This document shows positions 1 to 5,344 of a stretch of DNA of 8,220 nucleotides, piece after piece; the stretch's first letter is position 1, and the number at the start of each line of letters is the position of its first letter. The notes under the pieces were generated by a model, which saw only the letters and a program-made list of their open reading frames with translations, searched no databases and had not been told where the DNA came from. Origin of the DNA: JBGCDD01 sp045105075 (GTDB lineage Bacteria > Pseudomonadota > Alphaproteobacteria > Rhodobacterales > Rhodobacteraceae); assembly GCA_045105075.1 (NCBI GenBank), contig JBGCDD010000138.1:1-8220 (forward strand), in the 5' to 3' direction. Made by a program: the position numbers and the translations under genes.

Positions 1-689
1 TGCGCGAGATCTACGCCATGCTGGCTTATGGCGTGTGCGATGTGATCCCGGGATTTGCGCTTTATGAAACCTCGCTGGGTGCGTTTTACAAAACCCGAGG
101 TGCGTTGCCGCGCTGGGATGATCGCCCGACCTTTCTGGGCCCCGAAGTGCAGGTTGATCTTGAGCCAATTTCGGTGAGCGACCCCTACGCGCGCATGGAA
201 ATGGGCGTGGCGTTTCGCGATGAAAGCGTGGTGCGTGAGATTGAGGTGCTGGCCGATATGGAAGGTCTGCGCGTTGGTGTTGAGCAGGGCACATTGGCCG
301 GGGTTCTGACCCTGCGCCAAGGCACCGAGGCGATGACCGAAAACAGTGTGACGCTGACCCCGGGGCCGGATTTCCTGTGGCGCATGGAGCAGGGCGATTT
401 TGATGCCGCTCTGGTGACGGTTGGCGCCTTTGATTTCCACAAGAAACAGAATTTTGTCAGCACCATGGTGCTGGGCGATTACCGGCATCCAATTGGGTTC
501 AATCTGTCGATTGCCATGCTCAAGCGCAACAACGCTTTGATGACCAAAATCGATCCGCTGATCGGTGAAATGTTGGCGGATGGGCGCATGGAACAGCTGG
601 GTAAAAAGGCCAAACACAGTTTTGCGCCGCCGCGCAAACCCTATGTGCAACGTCGTCTCAGCATGCGCGATATCATGGGCACACGCTGA
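1..689 (+). CDS. Periplasmic substrate-binding protein (family 3 type), quinoprotein-associated, 5' partial
   Basis: The reading frame is open from base 3 with no stop before the left edge, so the true start and signal peptide lie outside; the ATG at 18 is internal. The visible 228 or so residues match the second half of a type 3 extracellular solute-binding protein: an SDPYARMEM segment (where the family has its 'pyyrs' hinge strand), then LRVGVEQGTLA (the 'GkrvGv..Gt' strand), GDFDAALVTVGAFDF (the domain-closing segment) and a C-terminal helix ending in EMLADGRMEQLGKKA. Family knowledge: MoxJ/XoxJ-like members of this group are encoded beside PQQ-dependent dehydrogenases and are thought to help the dehydrogenase rather than feed a transporter. 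No permease or ATPase gene is adjacent, and the downstream genes are PQQ-linked, so I infer that role. The family is fairly sure; the MoxJ-like assignment is contextual. Confidence 0.72.
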   Translation, partial: REIYAMLAYGVCDVIPGFALYETSLGAFYKTRGALPRWDDRPTFLGPEVQVDLEPISVSDPYARMEMGVAFRDESVVREIEVLADMEGLRVGVEQGTLAGVLTLRQGTEAMTENSVTLTPGPDFLWRMEQGDFDAALVTVGAFDFHKKQNFVSTMVLGDYRHPIGFNLSIAMLKRNNALMTKIDPLIGEMLADGRMEQLGKKAKHSFAPPRKPYVQRRLSMRDIMGTR

Positions 690-695
690 TGTGAT

Positions 696-709
696 GCGAC
701 TTTGGTCGC
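696..709 (+). other. Short hairpin after the substrate-binding gene
   Basis: GCGAC at 696-700 and GTCGC at 705-709 form a perfect 5-bp stem with a 4-base loop, starting 7 bp after the stop codon. There is no T-run behind it, so it is not a standard intrinsic terminator. It may stabilise the upstream mRNA end or be chance. Confidence 0.25.
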
Positions 710-737
710 TGTGCGCGGCGCTCAGACGGGAAATGAT

Positions 738-765
738 TTGACACAAAGCCCGTGCCTCTTACGCT
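738..765 (+). promoter_or_regulatory. Putative sigma-70 promoter for the carrier/relay operon
   Basis: A perfect TTGACA lies at 738-743, followed by 16 bases and TACGCT at 760-765, about 24 bp before the carrier start codon. The -35 box is consensus and the -10 box weak, which is common in alphaproteobacterial promoters. It sits in the only sizeable gap (99 bp) of the left gene group. It would drive the carrier gene and the genes coupled to it. This is pattern recognition only; a chance hexamer is possible. Confidence 0.42.
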
Positions 766-779
766 TGGGCAACTTCACC

Positions 780-784
780 GGAGG
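780..784 (+). promoter_or_regulatory. Shine-Dalgarno site that fixes the carrier gene start
   Basis: GGAGG at 780-784 lies 4 bases before ATG 789 and 7 bases before ATG 792. It places the start at this ATGATG pair rather than at the TTG at 702, and the peptide beginning here is a good signal sequence. Confidence 0.7.
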
Positions 785-788
785 ATCT

Positions 789-1661
789 ATGATGCGACCT
801 TTGACGTCTTGCTTTGCCCTTGCTTTGGCCTGTGCCGTGGCGGTGCCTGATCTGGCCACATCTGGGGGCTCATCTTCGTTTTTGCCCAGCTATATGCAGG
901 TGCAAAACCCGATGATCGCCAGCGAAACCTGGGACGATTATCTGCGTGATGAAACGGTTGGCAGCGCGGTGGTGTTTGACGGCGATGATCTGATGTCGCT
1001 GGACGCGCCGGTCCAGGCGTTTGATTCCGCGACAGTGCCGTTTTCGCTGCGTCAACGCAGCGACACAGGGTTGCGCATCACCGGTTTGAAAGTTGTGGTT
1101 GATGAAAACCCGATGCCGCTGGCGGCCGAGTTCAAATTCGGCGAGGCCATGGGCGAGGTCCAGTTCGAGGGCCGGGTGCGCTATGACGTGTTTTCCAACA
1201 TCCGTGCGATTGCACAGGTCGAAGACGGCAGGCTGTTCATGGTCGGGCGATTTGTGCAAGCGGCGGGCGGATGTTCGGCGGCTGTGTCGCGCGATATGGC
1301 CGTGGCCGAGGCCAGTATGGGGCAGATGAAACTGCGCCATTTTGACACTTCGGGCGGGATGCAATCCGAAGCCAGTGGCGTGCAGCGCGAGGCGCAGTTG
1401 CTGATCAAGCATCCGAATTTCACCGGCATGCAGGTGCACGCGGGCACGCTGGATTATATCGATGCGCGCTTTGTCGACACCATCGAGGTCAAGCTGGATG
1501 ACGAGGTGTTGTTCACCATGACCGGCGGCTTTTCGATCAGCGAGAACCCCGCCTTTCGCTTTACCTATACCGACACTGGTGCTGCGAATATGACCGTGCG
1601 CGCGGTTGACACCAACGGCGCGGTGTTCACCCAATCCTTCCCGCTGCGGTCCGGGGCCTGA
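789..1661 (+). CDS. Quinoprotein dehydrogenase-associated SoxYZ-like carrier protein
   Basis: This 290-residue secreted protein appears to be a fusion of a SoxY-like domain (about residues 45-170) and a SoxZ-like domain (about 190-290). The first 25 residues form a signal peptide, with a hydrophobic stretch ALALACAVAV and small residues before the mature protein. The SoxY part ends in AAGGCSAA with the carrier cysteine at residue 162. In true SoxY the GGC arm is at the extreme C-terminus; here it is internal and leads into the SoxZ part, which begins near LLIKHPNFTGMQ. Family knowledge: SoxYZ carries sulfur intermediates on that cysteine during thiosulfate oxidation, while this fused family travels with PQQ-dependent dehydrogenases and its cargo is unknown. 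ATG 789 is used as the outer start; ATG 792 has the better distance from GGAGG. The next gene follows after 9 bp, so the two are probably co-transcribed. Confidence 0.88.
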   Translation: MMRPLTSCFALALACAVAVPDLATSGGSSSFLPSYMQVQNPMIASETWDDYLRDETVGSAVVFDGDDLMSLDAPVQAFDSATVPFSLRQRSDTGLRITGLKVVVDENPMPLAAEFKFGEAMGEVQFEGRVRYDVFSNIRAIAQVEDGRLFMVGRFVQAAGGCSAAVSRDMAVAEASMGQMKLRHFDTSGGMQSEASGVQREAQLLIKHPNFTGMQVHAGTLDYIDARFVDTIEVKLDDEVLFTMTGGFSISENPAFRFTYTDTGAANMTVRAVDTNGAVFTQSFPLRSGA

Positions 1662-1670
1662 CGCGCCCGC

Positions 1671-2204
1671 ATGCGCGTTCTGGCGTTTGCGGTGGTGATG
1701 CTGGCCACGGCTTTGGCCGCGCAAACCGTGCCCGAGCCGCAGGGCTACCGCACCTCTGACTATGATGCGCCGGTGCCCGACAGGTTGACCGGCGCCGATG
1801 TGATTGAGGACGCGGCGGCCTATGCGCTGTGGCGCTCGGGGCGGGTTGGTTTTGTCGATGTGATGCCGAATTTGCCCCGCCCCAAAGGCCTGCCCGAAGA
1901 TCTGGTGTGGCACGGGCGGGCGCGCCGCTCGGTGCCTGGGGCGATCTGGTTGCCGCTGATTGGCTTTGGCGAAATGGATCTGGCCGCGCAAGTGCAATTT
2001 GAAACCGGGCTGGTGCAGGCGTCGGGCGGCGACCGCGACGCGCCCTTGGTGTTTTTGTGTCGCGAGGATTGCTGGATGTCCTGGAACGCGGCCAAACGCG
2101 CGCTGGAACAGGGCTATACAAGAGTGTTCTGGTATCCGTCAGGCTCCACGGGCTGGACCTTTTGGGACTGGCCGACCAAGCGACTAAAGGTGTTTGTCCC
2201 ATGA
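1671..2204 (+). CDS. PQQ-dependent catabolism-associated CW-motif protein (rhodanese-like)
   Basis: This 177-residue exported protein opens with a signal peptide (MRVLAFAVVMLATALAA, likely cut before QTVPEP). The core resembles a rhodanese-like fold: GRVGFVDV near residue 58, a conserved substitution for the usual 'lIDvR' strand, and PLVFLC at 125-130 leading into C130-R-E-D-C134-W135 and a helix MSWNAAKRALEQGY, then a WYPSGSTGW segment. This pattern is the hallmark of the family annotated as 'PQQ-dependent catabolism-associated CXXCW motif protein'; the spacing seen here is C-x3-C-W. The molecular function is not established. A paired-cysteine rhodanese-like protein next to a thiol carrier suggests thiol or sulfane-sulfur handling on the carrier, which is inference. 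Its stop overlaps the next start in an ATGA, so translation is coupled. Confidence 0.85.
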   Translation: MRVLAFAVVMLATALAAQTVPEPQGYRTSDYDAPVPDRLTGADVIEDAAAYALWRSGRVGFVDVMPNLPRPKGLPEDLVWHGRARRSVPGAIWLPLIGFGEMDLAAQVQFETGLVQASGGDRDAPLVFLCREDCWMSWNAAKRALEQGYTRVFWYPSGSTGWTFWDWPTKRLKVFVP

Positions 2205-3250
2205 TATTCGAAGTGCTGGCGACGGTTTGTTTTGGCACGCTGTGCGCCGATCACGTGTTGCCCACACCGCGCGCGATGGATGCGGCGACGTGTGAAACCC
2301 AAGCGGGGGACGTGGCACAAAACTGGAGCGCAAATACGCCCAATCACACCGCCCGCGATGCGCGCTGTGTGGCATTGTCTGATCTGGGCGCGCGCGCGGC
2401 GGATGTGGTGGAAACCGCGCCGGGTCATTTCGTGCATTTCGGCAAGATCGAAGACATCGGCATCGGATCCAATGGCGACGTGGCCAATACGGGCTTTGTC
2501 ATCGGGCAGGACCGGGTCGCGGTGATTGATTCTGGCACCACGCGATTTGTGGCCGAGGCGCTGTATCTGGCGGTACGTCAGCGCACGGATAAGCCGATTG
2601 AGTGGCTGTTTCTGACCCATATGCACCCTGATCACGTGTTGGGCGCAGCCGTGTTTGCCGAGGCCGGGGCGCAGGTGGCCGCCAGCGCGCTGATGGCCCC
2701 AGCGCTTGAGGCGCGCGCCGATATTTACATGGCCAGTATGGAGCGCCTGCTGGGGCCCAAACAGATCCACGCCACGGTGCCGATCTTGCCCAACGTCGGG
2801 CTGGGCCAAGCGCGCGATTTTGATCTGGGGGGGCGGGTGCTGCGCACCATGATCTATCCCACGGCACATACCAACAACGACCTGACCGTGCTTGATCTGA
2901 CCTCGGGCACGCTGTGGACCGGGGATTTGGCGTTTATGGAGCACACACCCGCGCTTGATGGGTCGATCAATGGCTGGATTACCGTTCTGGAACAGTTGGT
3001 TGCCCAGTCCTTTGATGCGGTTGTTCCGGGCCATGGCCGCCAGTTGGCGCGTCACCCAGATGGGCTGCGCCCGACGCTGGACTACCTGTTGGCCCTGCGC
3101 ACCGACACCCGCGCGGCGCTGGCCAAAGGCGAAAGTCTGAACACTGCGATCAAACATCTGGGCGCCGAGTTGGGGCAGGGCTGGGCCTTGTTTGAGGCGT
3201 TCAACCCGCGCAATGCCACCAATGCCTATGTGGAACTGGAGTGGGAGTGA
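2201..3250 (+). CDS. Quinoprotein relay system zinc metallohydrolase (SoxH-like, MBL fold)
   Basis: This is a 349-residue metallo-beta-lactamase-fold hydrolase. The metal ligands are visible in order: H140-x-H142-x-D144-H145 in THMHPDHVLGA, H223 in YPTAHTNND, D242 in WTGDLAF and H278 in VPGHG. An N-terminal part of about 80 residues precedes the fold and has cysteines at 10, 15, 31 and 56. Family knowledge: it fits the SoxH-related 'quinoprotein relay system zinc metallohydrolase' group (I favour type 2 because of the extra cysteine-bearing N-terminus), whose substrate is unknown. A thioester or similar bond on the SoxYZ-like cysteine is an attractive target but is inferred. The N-terminus is hydrophobic yet has a glutamate at position 4 and no leading basic residue, so export is less clear than for its neighbours. 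The start ATG overlaps the preceding stop (ATGA); in-frame sequence further upstream belongs to the preceding gene. Confidence 0.85.
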   Translation: MIFEVLATVCFGTLCADHVLPTPRAMDAATCETQAGDVAQNWSANTPNHTARDARCVALSDLGARAADVVETAPGHFVHFGKIEDIGIGSNGDVANTGFVIGQDRVAVIDSGTTRFVAEALYLAVRQRTDKPIEWLFLTHMHPDHVLGAAVFAEAGAQVAASALMAPALEARADIYMASMERLLGPKQIHATVPILPNVGLGQARDFDLGGRVLRTMIYPTAHTNNDLTVLDLTSGTLWTGDLAFMEHTPALDGSINGWITVLEQLVAQSFDAVVPGHGRQLARHPDGLRPTLDYLLALRTDTRAALAKGESLNTAIKHLGAELGQGWALFEAFNPRNATNAYVELEWE

Positions 3251-3894
3251 GGCGCGCCGCTCTTGCGCTGGCGCTGACGGGCTGTGCAACCGCGCCATTC
3301 GCCTGTCCGTCCGAGCCGGGCTTAAGCCCGCTGGCCGACTATGACAGTGCGATGGTGCGCGACCATATCAGCACCACATTGATCGAAACCGCGCGGTATT
3401 TTCAGGCTGATTTCACCATCATTTGTGTGTCGCGCCCGCTGAACCTGGCCCAGGCCAACGTGCTGACCGGTGAGCTGCGGCTGGGTTGGCGGTTCCTGCA
3501 ACGCTATGGCGCGCGGTCTGATTTGCTGACCATCACGGCGATGCTGGCCCATGAAACCGCGCATCTGTTTCAATACCAAACCGACTGGTTCGATCAAACG
3601 CCGGGCAAAGCCACGACAGTGCGCTGTGTCGAGCTTTATGCCGATTTTCTGGCGGGCGGGTTTCTGGTCTGGCACCTGGAGCAAAGCGGGCAAACGCTCA
3701 GGTCGCCGCGTGATCTGCTCTATGGGTTGGTGGGTCAAAGCGGGTTTCTGCCGTTGATGGTCAGCCAACATGGGCTGCCCGAAGAACGGGACCGCGCCTT
3801 TGAAAGCGGATTTGCCATGTCATCAGAATTGTCTGCGCCTCAGATGGCGACCGGCTGGGCATCGCTGGCCGCAACGCTGGGCTGTGTTGATTAA
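3247..3894 (+). CDS. Putative zinc metallopeptidase-like lipoprotein upstream of pqqA
   Basis: This 215-residue protein starts at a GTG that overlaps the previous stop (GTGA), with GGAG 5 bases upstream; an in-frame GTG at 3241 is the alternative. The N-terminus RRAALALALTGC fits a short lipoprotein signal (lipobox L-T-G-C13), or a normal signal peptide. H102-E-T-A-H106 is a zinc-protease HExxH motif in a hydrophobic helix, and E129-L-Y-A-D133 stands about 25 residues later, where neutral zinc metallopeptidases carry their third ligand (ELxAD). QHGLPEERDRAFESGF near 174-189 also resembles the C-terminal 'HGtpeeR..aF..G' block of such enzymes. I do not recognise a named family and no substrate is known. 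The placement between the relay genes and pqqA suggests a role in PQQ-linked periplasmic chemistry; PqqA processing is possible but conflicts with predicted export. Peptidase-like character is fairly convincing, activity unproven. Confidence 0.7.
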   Translation: MRRAALALALTGCATAPFACPSEPGLSPLADYDSAMVRDHISTTLIETARYFQADFTIICVSRPLNLAQANVLTGELRLGWRFLQRYGARSDLLTITAMLAHETAHLFQYQTDWFDQTPGKATTVRCVELYADFLAGGFLVWHLEQSGQTLRSPRDLLYGLVGQSGFLPLMVSQHGLPEERDRAFESGFAMSSELSAPQMATGWASLAATLGCVD

Positions 3895-3917
3895 GATTTG
3901 CGACTTTTGTCCAATTC

Positions 3918-3933
3918 CGATGCAACCCCATCG
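3918..3933. repeat. Inverted repeat upstream of pqqA
   Basis: CGATG at 3918-3922 and CATCG at 3929-3933 are perfect inverted copies separated by 6 bases, in the 80-bp gap before pqqA. It could be a regulator half-site pair or a weak leader hairpin. The arms are only 5 bp, so chance is a real alternative. No convincing -35/-10 pair was found in the same gap. Confidence 0.25.
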
Positions 3934-3959
3934 CACGTATCTTAACATTGAACGTAATT

Positions 3960-3966
3960 GGGAGGA
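3960..3966 (+). promoter_or_regulatory. Strong ribosome binding site of pqqA
   Basis: GGGAGGA at 3960-3966 lies 8 bases before the pqqA ATG and is the best Shine-Dalgarno site in the window. It confirms that the tiny ORF is translated and fits the need for precursor peptide in excess of the enzymes. Confidence 0.75.
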
Positions 3967-3974
3967 CTTTCACC

Positions 3975-4076
3975 ATGGCTTGGAAAAAACCAAACGCAGT
4001 CGAAATCGCATGCGGCATGGAAATCAACATGTATGGCCCGTCAGAAGATGACGAGCGCCGCGGCGACGTCATCTAA
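3975..4076 (+). CDS. pqqA: PQQ precursor peptide PqqA
   Basis: A 33-residue ORF beginning MAWKKP and containing G14-M-E16-I-N-M-Y20, the E-x3-Y motif of PqqA. Family knowledge: PqqE links this glutamate and tyrosine, the peptide is then cut, and the two residues become the whole PQQ skeleton; PqqD presents the peptide. The N-terminal part (KP...VEIACGMEINMY) is typical of the family. The tail after Tyr20 is 13 residues long and charged (SEDDERRGDVI), making the peptide longer than the 22-29 residues of well-known PqqA peptides. It is preceded by a strong ribosome binding site and followed after 5 bp by pqqB, with no hairpin between. The position, motif and neighbour make the call secure despite the length. 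Confidence 0.95.
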   Translation: MAWKKPNAVEIACGMEINMYGPSEDDERRGDVI

Positions 4077-4081
4077 ATCAG

Positions 4082-4972
4082 ATGTACATCTCGGTGCTGG
4101 GTGCCGGGGCTGGAGGGGGTTTGCCGCAATGGAATTGCGGCTGCCGCAACTGCACCGACGCCAGGAACGGATCACTGCCATCGATGACACAATCATCGGT
4201 GGCTGTTTCTGTTGATAAAACCTCATGGGTGGTTCTGAACGCATCGCCTGATATTCGCCAGCAAGTGGCGCAGTGCACGCATCTGCACCCAGGCGGGGTG
4301 CGCGGCTCTCCGATTGCGGCGGTGGTGCTGACCAATGGTGATATCGATCATCTGGCGGGGCTGCTGACATTGCGTGAAAAGACGCCGTTTACGGTGCTGG
4401 CGACGTCGGAAACCCACGACGTTCTGGCGCAAAACTCTGTGTTCAACGTGTTGGATGCCGATCTGGTTGCGCGTGAAAACATCGTTTTGGATCAGGCGTT
4501 TGAGCCTGTGCCCGGACTTGTCATCGAACCCTTTGCGGTGCCGGGAAAGGTGCCGCTGTTCCTTGAGGGGGAGACCCTTGATCTGACGGCTATGGGCGAG
4601 CAGACGATTGGGTTGCGTATCTCTGACGCGGACACAGTGACCTATTACATCCCGGGATGCGCCGAAGTTCCCGATTGGCTGGTTGAACGTCTTGGCGAGG
4701 CGGATTTGTTGCTGTTTGACGGCACGGTCTGGGAAAATGACGAGATGCAGCAAACCGGCACCGGGCAGAAAACCGGCGCGCGGATGGGGCATATTTCGAT
4801 GAGCGGTCCTGAGGGCAGTCTGGCGCGTTTGGCGCCGCTTGAGGACTGCAAAAAGGTCTATATTCACATCAACAACACCAACCCGATTTTGCAACCCGAC
4901 GGTCCGGAACGCGCCGCCGCGCAGGCGCAGGGCTGGAGCGTGGCGCAGGACGGGCTGGAGTTGAGCACATGA
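4082..4972 (+). CDS. pqqB: PQQ biosynthesis protein PqqB
   Basis: This 296-residue protein is full length for PqqB (about 300). It has the metallo-beta-lactamase-like fold with the PqqB signatures: GAGAGGGLPQWNCGCRNC near the N-terminus with C19, C21 and C24; NASPDIRQQ at 53-61; TNGDIDHLAGLL at 84-95 in place of the HxHxDH box; GTVWENDEM at 214-222; MGHISMSGPEGS at 235-246; and HINNTNPIL at 262-270. Family knowledge: PqqB is a cytosolic iron-dependent hydroxylase acting on the cross-linked Glu-Tyr intermediate before ring closure by PqqC. No signal peptide is seen, as expected. There is no clear Shine-Dalgarno site in the 5-bp gap after pqqA, so translation probably depends on coupling to pqqA. 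Its stop overlaps the pqqD start (ATGA). Confidence 0.96.
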   Translation: MYISVLGAGAGGGLPQWNCGCRNCTDARNGSLPSMTQSSVAVSVDKTSWVVLNASPDIRQQVAQCTHLHPGGVRGSPIAAVVLTNGDIDHLAGLLTLREKTPFTVLATSETHDVLAQNSVFNVLDADLVARENIVLDQAFEPVPGLVIEPFAVPGKVPLFLEGETLDLTAMGEQTIGLRISDADTVTYYIPGCAEVPDWLVERLGEADLLLFDGTVWENDEMQQTGTGQKTGARMGHISMSGPEGSLARLAPLEDCKKVYIHINNTNPILQPDGPERAAAQAQGWSVAQDGLELST

Positions 4973-5247
4973 GCAACACCCGCGTGCCCTATCTGCCGCG
5001 CGGGGTGCGGCGCCATCACGATGCGGTGCGCGGCGCCGAGGTTCTGCTTGGTCCCGAACGCGCGCTGATGCTGGACGATATCGGCCATGCGATCCTCAGC
5101 GAAGTCGACGGCGTGCGCAGCATTCATGATCTGTCTGCGGATCTGGCCGCGCGTTTTGATGCGCCACTTGAGGCGATTGCCAGCGATGTGGCCGAGTTTC
5201 TGTCAAACCTGGCCGACAAACGTCTGATAGAATTCAACGACGCTTAA
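4969..5247 (+). CDS. pqqD: PQQ biosynthesis peptide chaperone PqqD
   Basis: A 92-residue protein with the full PqqD pattern: VPYLPRGVRRHHDAVRG, a VLLGPERALMLDDIGHAIL segment (the 'll.pE....ld..a..Il' core), DGVRSIHDLSADLAARFDAP, and the final helix VAEFLSNLADKRLIE. Family knowledge: PqqD is a RiPP recognition element that binds PqqA tightly and delivers it to the radical SAM enzyme PqqE. It is a free-standing protein here, with no C-terminal PqqE fusion and no N-terminal PqqC fusion. It overlaps pqqB by 4 bp (ATGA), with GGAG 8 bases upstream of its ATG. The genes that normally flank it, pqqC and pqqE, are absent from both sides. Confidence 0.94.
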   Translation: MSNTRVPYLPRGVRRHHDAVRGAEVLLGPERALMLDDIGHAILSEVDGVRSIHDLSADLAARFDAPLEAIASDVAEFLSNLADKRLIEFNDA

Positions 5248-5267
5248 CGGTCCTGAATTTCATGTTT

Positions 5268-5278
5268 GTGCAATGCAC
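5268..5278. repeat. Palindrome GTGCA-A-TGCAC downstream of pqqD
   Basis: An 11-base perfect palindrome around a single central A lies 20 bp after the pqqD stop and about 30 bp before the putative -35 box of the FIST gene. The one-base loop rules out a stable hairpin, so a protein-binding operator is the more sensible reading, if it is functional at all. No known regulator site is recognised. Confidence 0.3.
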
Positions 5279-5297
5279 TGATGCGCGGCAATAGCCG

Positions 5298-5325
5298 TTG
5301 CTTGGGCGTGATTTAGCGCTAATGT
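5298..5325 (+). promoter_or_regulatory. Putative promoter of the FIST gene, with palindromic operator-like site
   Basis: TTGCTT at 5298-5303, a 16-base spacer and TAATGT at 5320-5325 resemble a sigma-70 promoter. A perfect 10-base palindrome, TTAGCGCTAA, lies at 5313-5322 and overlaps the -10 box, where a bound repressor would block transcription. AGGGAG at 5333-5338, 6 bases before the ATG at 5345, is the ribosome binding site. The layout suggests that the FIST gene is transcribed separately from pqqABD. Confidence 0.42.
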
Positions 5326-5344
5326 TAGGGCTAGGGAGTGAGAC

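Noticed and set aside
702..788. Upstream TTG start extending the carrier gene
   Set aside because: The extension would precede a good signal peptide and spans the promoter-like and ribosome-binding sequences; ATG 789/792 with GGAGG is far better.
870..1997. Long minus-strand ORF (375 codons) across the carrier and CW genes
   Set aside because: Its translation is rich in His, Arg and Gln without any domain pattern, and it lies opposite genes with clear family motifs; it is a shadow of high-GC codon use.
2057..2200. In-frame extension upstream of the zinc hydrolase
   Set aside because: It lies wholly inside the preceding gene; the ATGA overlap at 2201-2204 is the natural start.
2201..2260. 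Lipoprotein signal on the zinc hydrolase
   Set aside because: The cysteine at residue 15 is preceded by leucine instead of Gly, Ala or Ser and the N-terminus lacks basic residues, so no lipobox is called.
2114..3298. Long minus-strand ORF (394 codons) opposite the zinc hydrolase
   Set aside because: Same His/Arg-rich shadow composition; the plus strand carries a complete set of metal ligands.
3895..3959. Promoter in front of pqqA (TTCCGA, 18 bases, TATCTT at 3939-3944)
   Set aside because: The -35 match is poor and several equally weak alternatives exist, so no promoter is called although one may be present.
4969..5247. Possible PqqC or PqqE fusion to PqqD
   Set aside because: The protein is 92 residues and ends right after the PqqD core; no oxidase or radical SAM motif is present in or around it.
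5286..5297. Hairpin CGGC-AATA-GCCG as a terminator after pqqD
   Set aside because: Only a 4-bp stem and no T-run follows; it does not meet the pattern of an intrinsic terminator.
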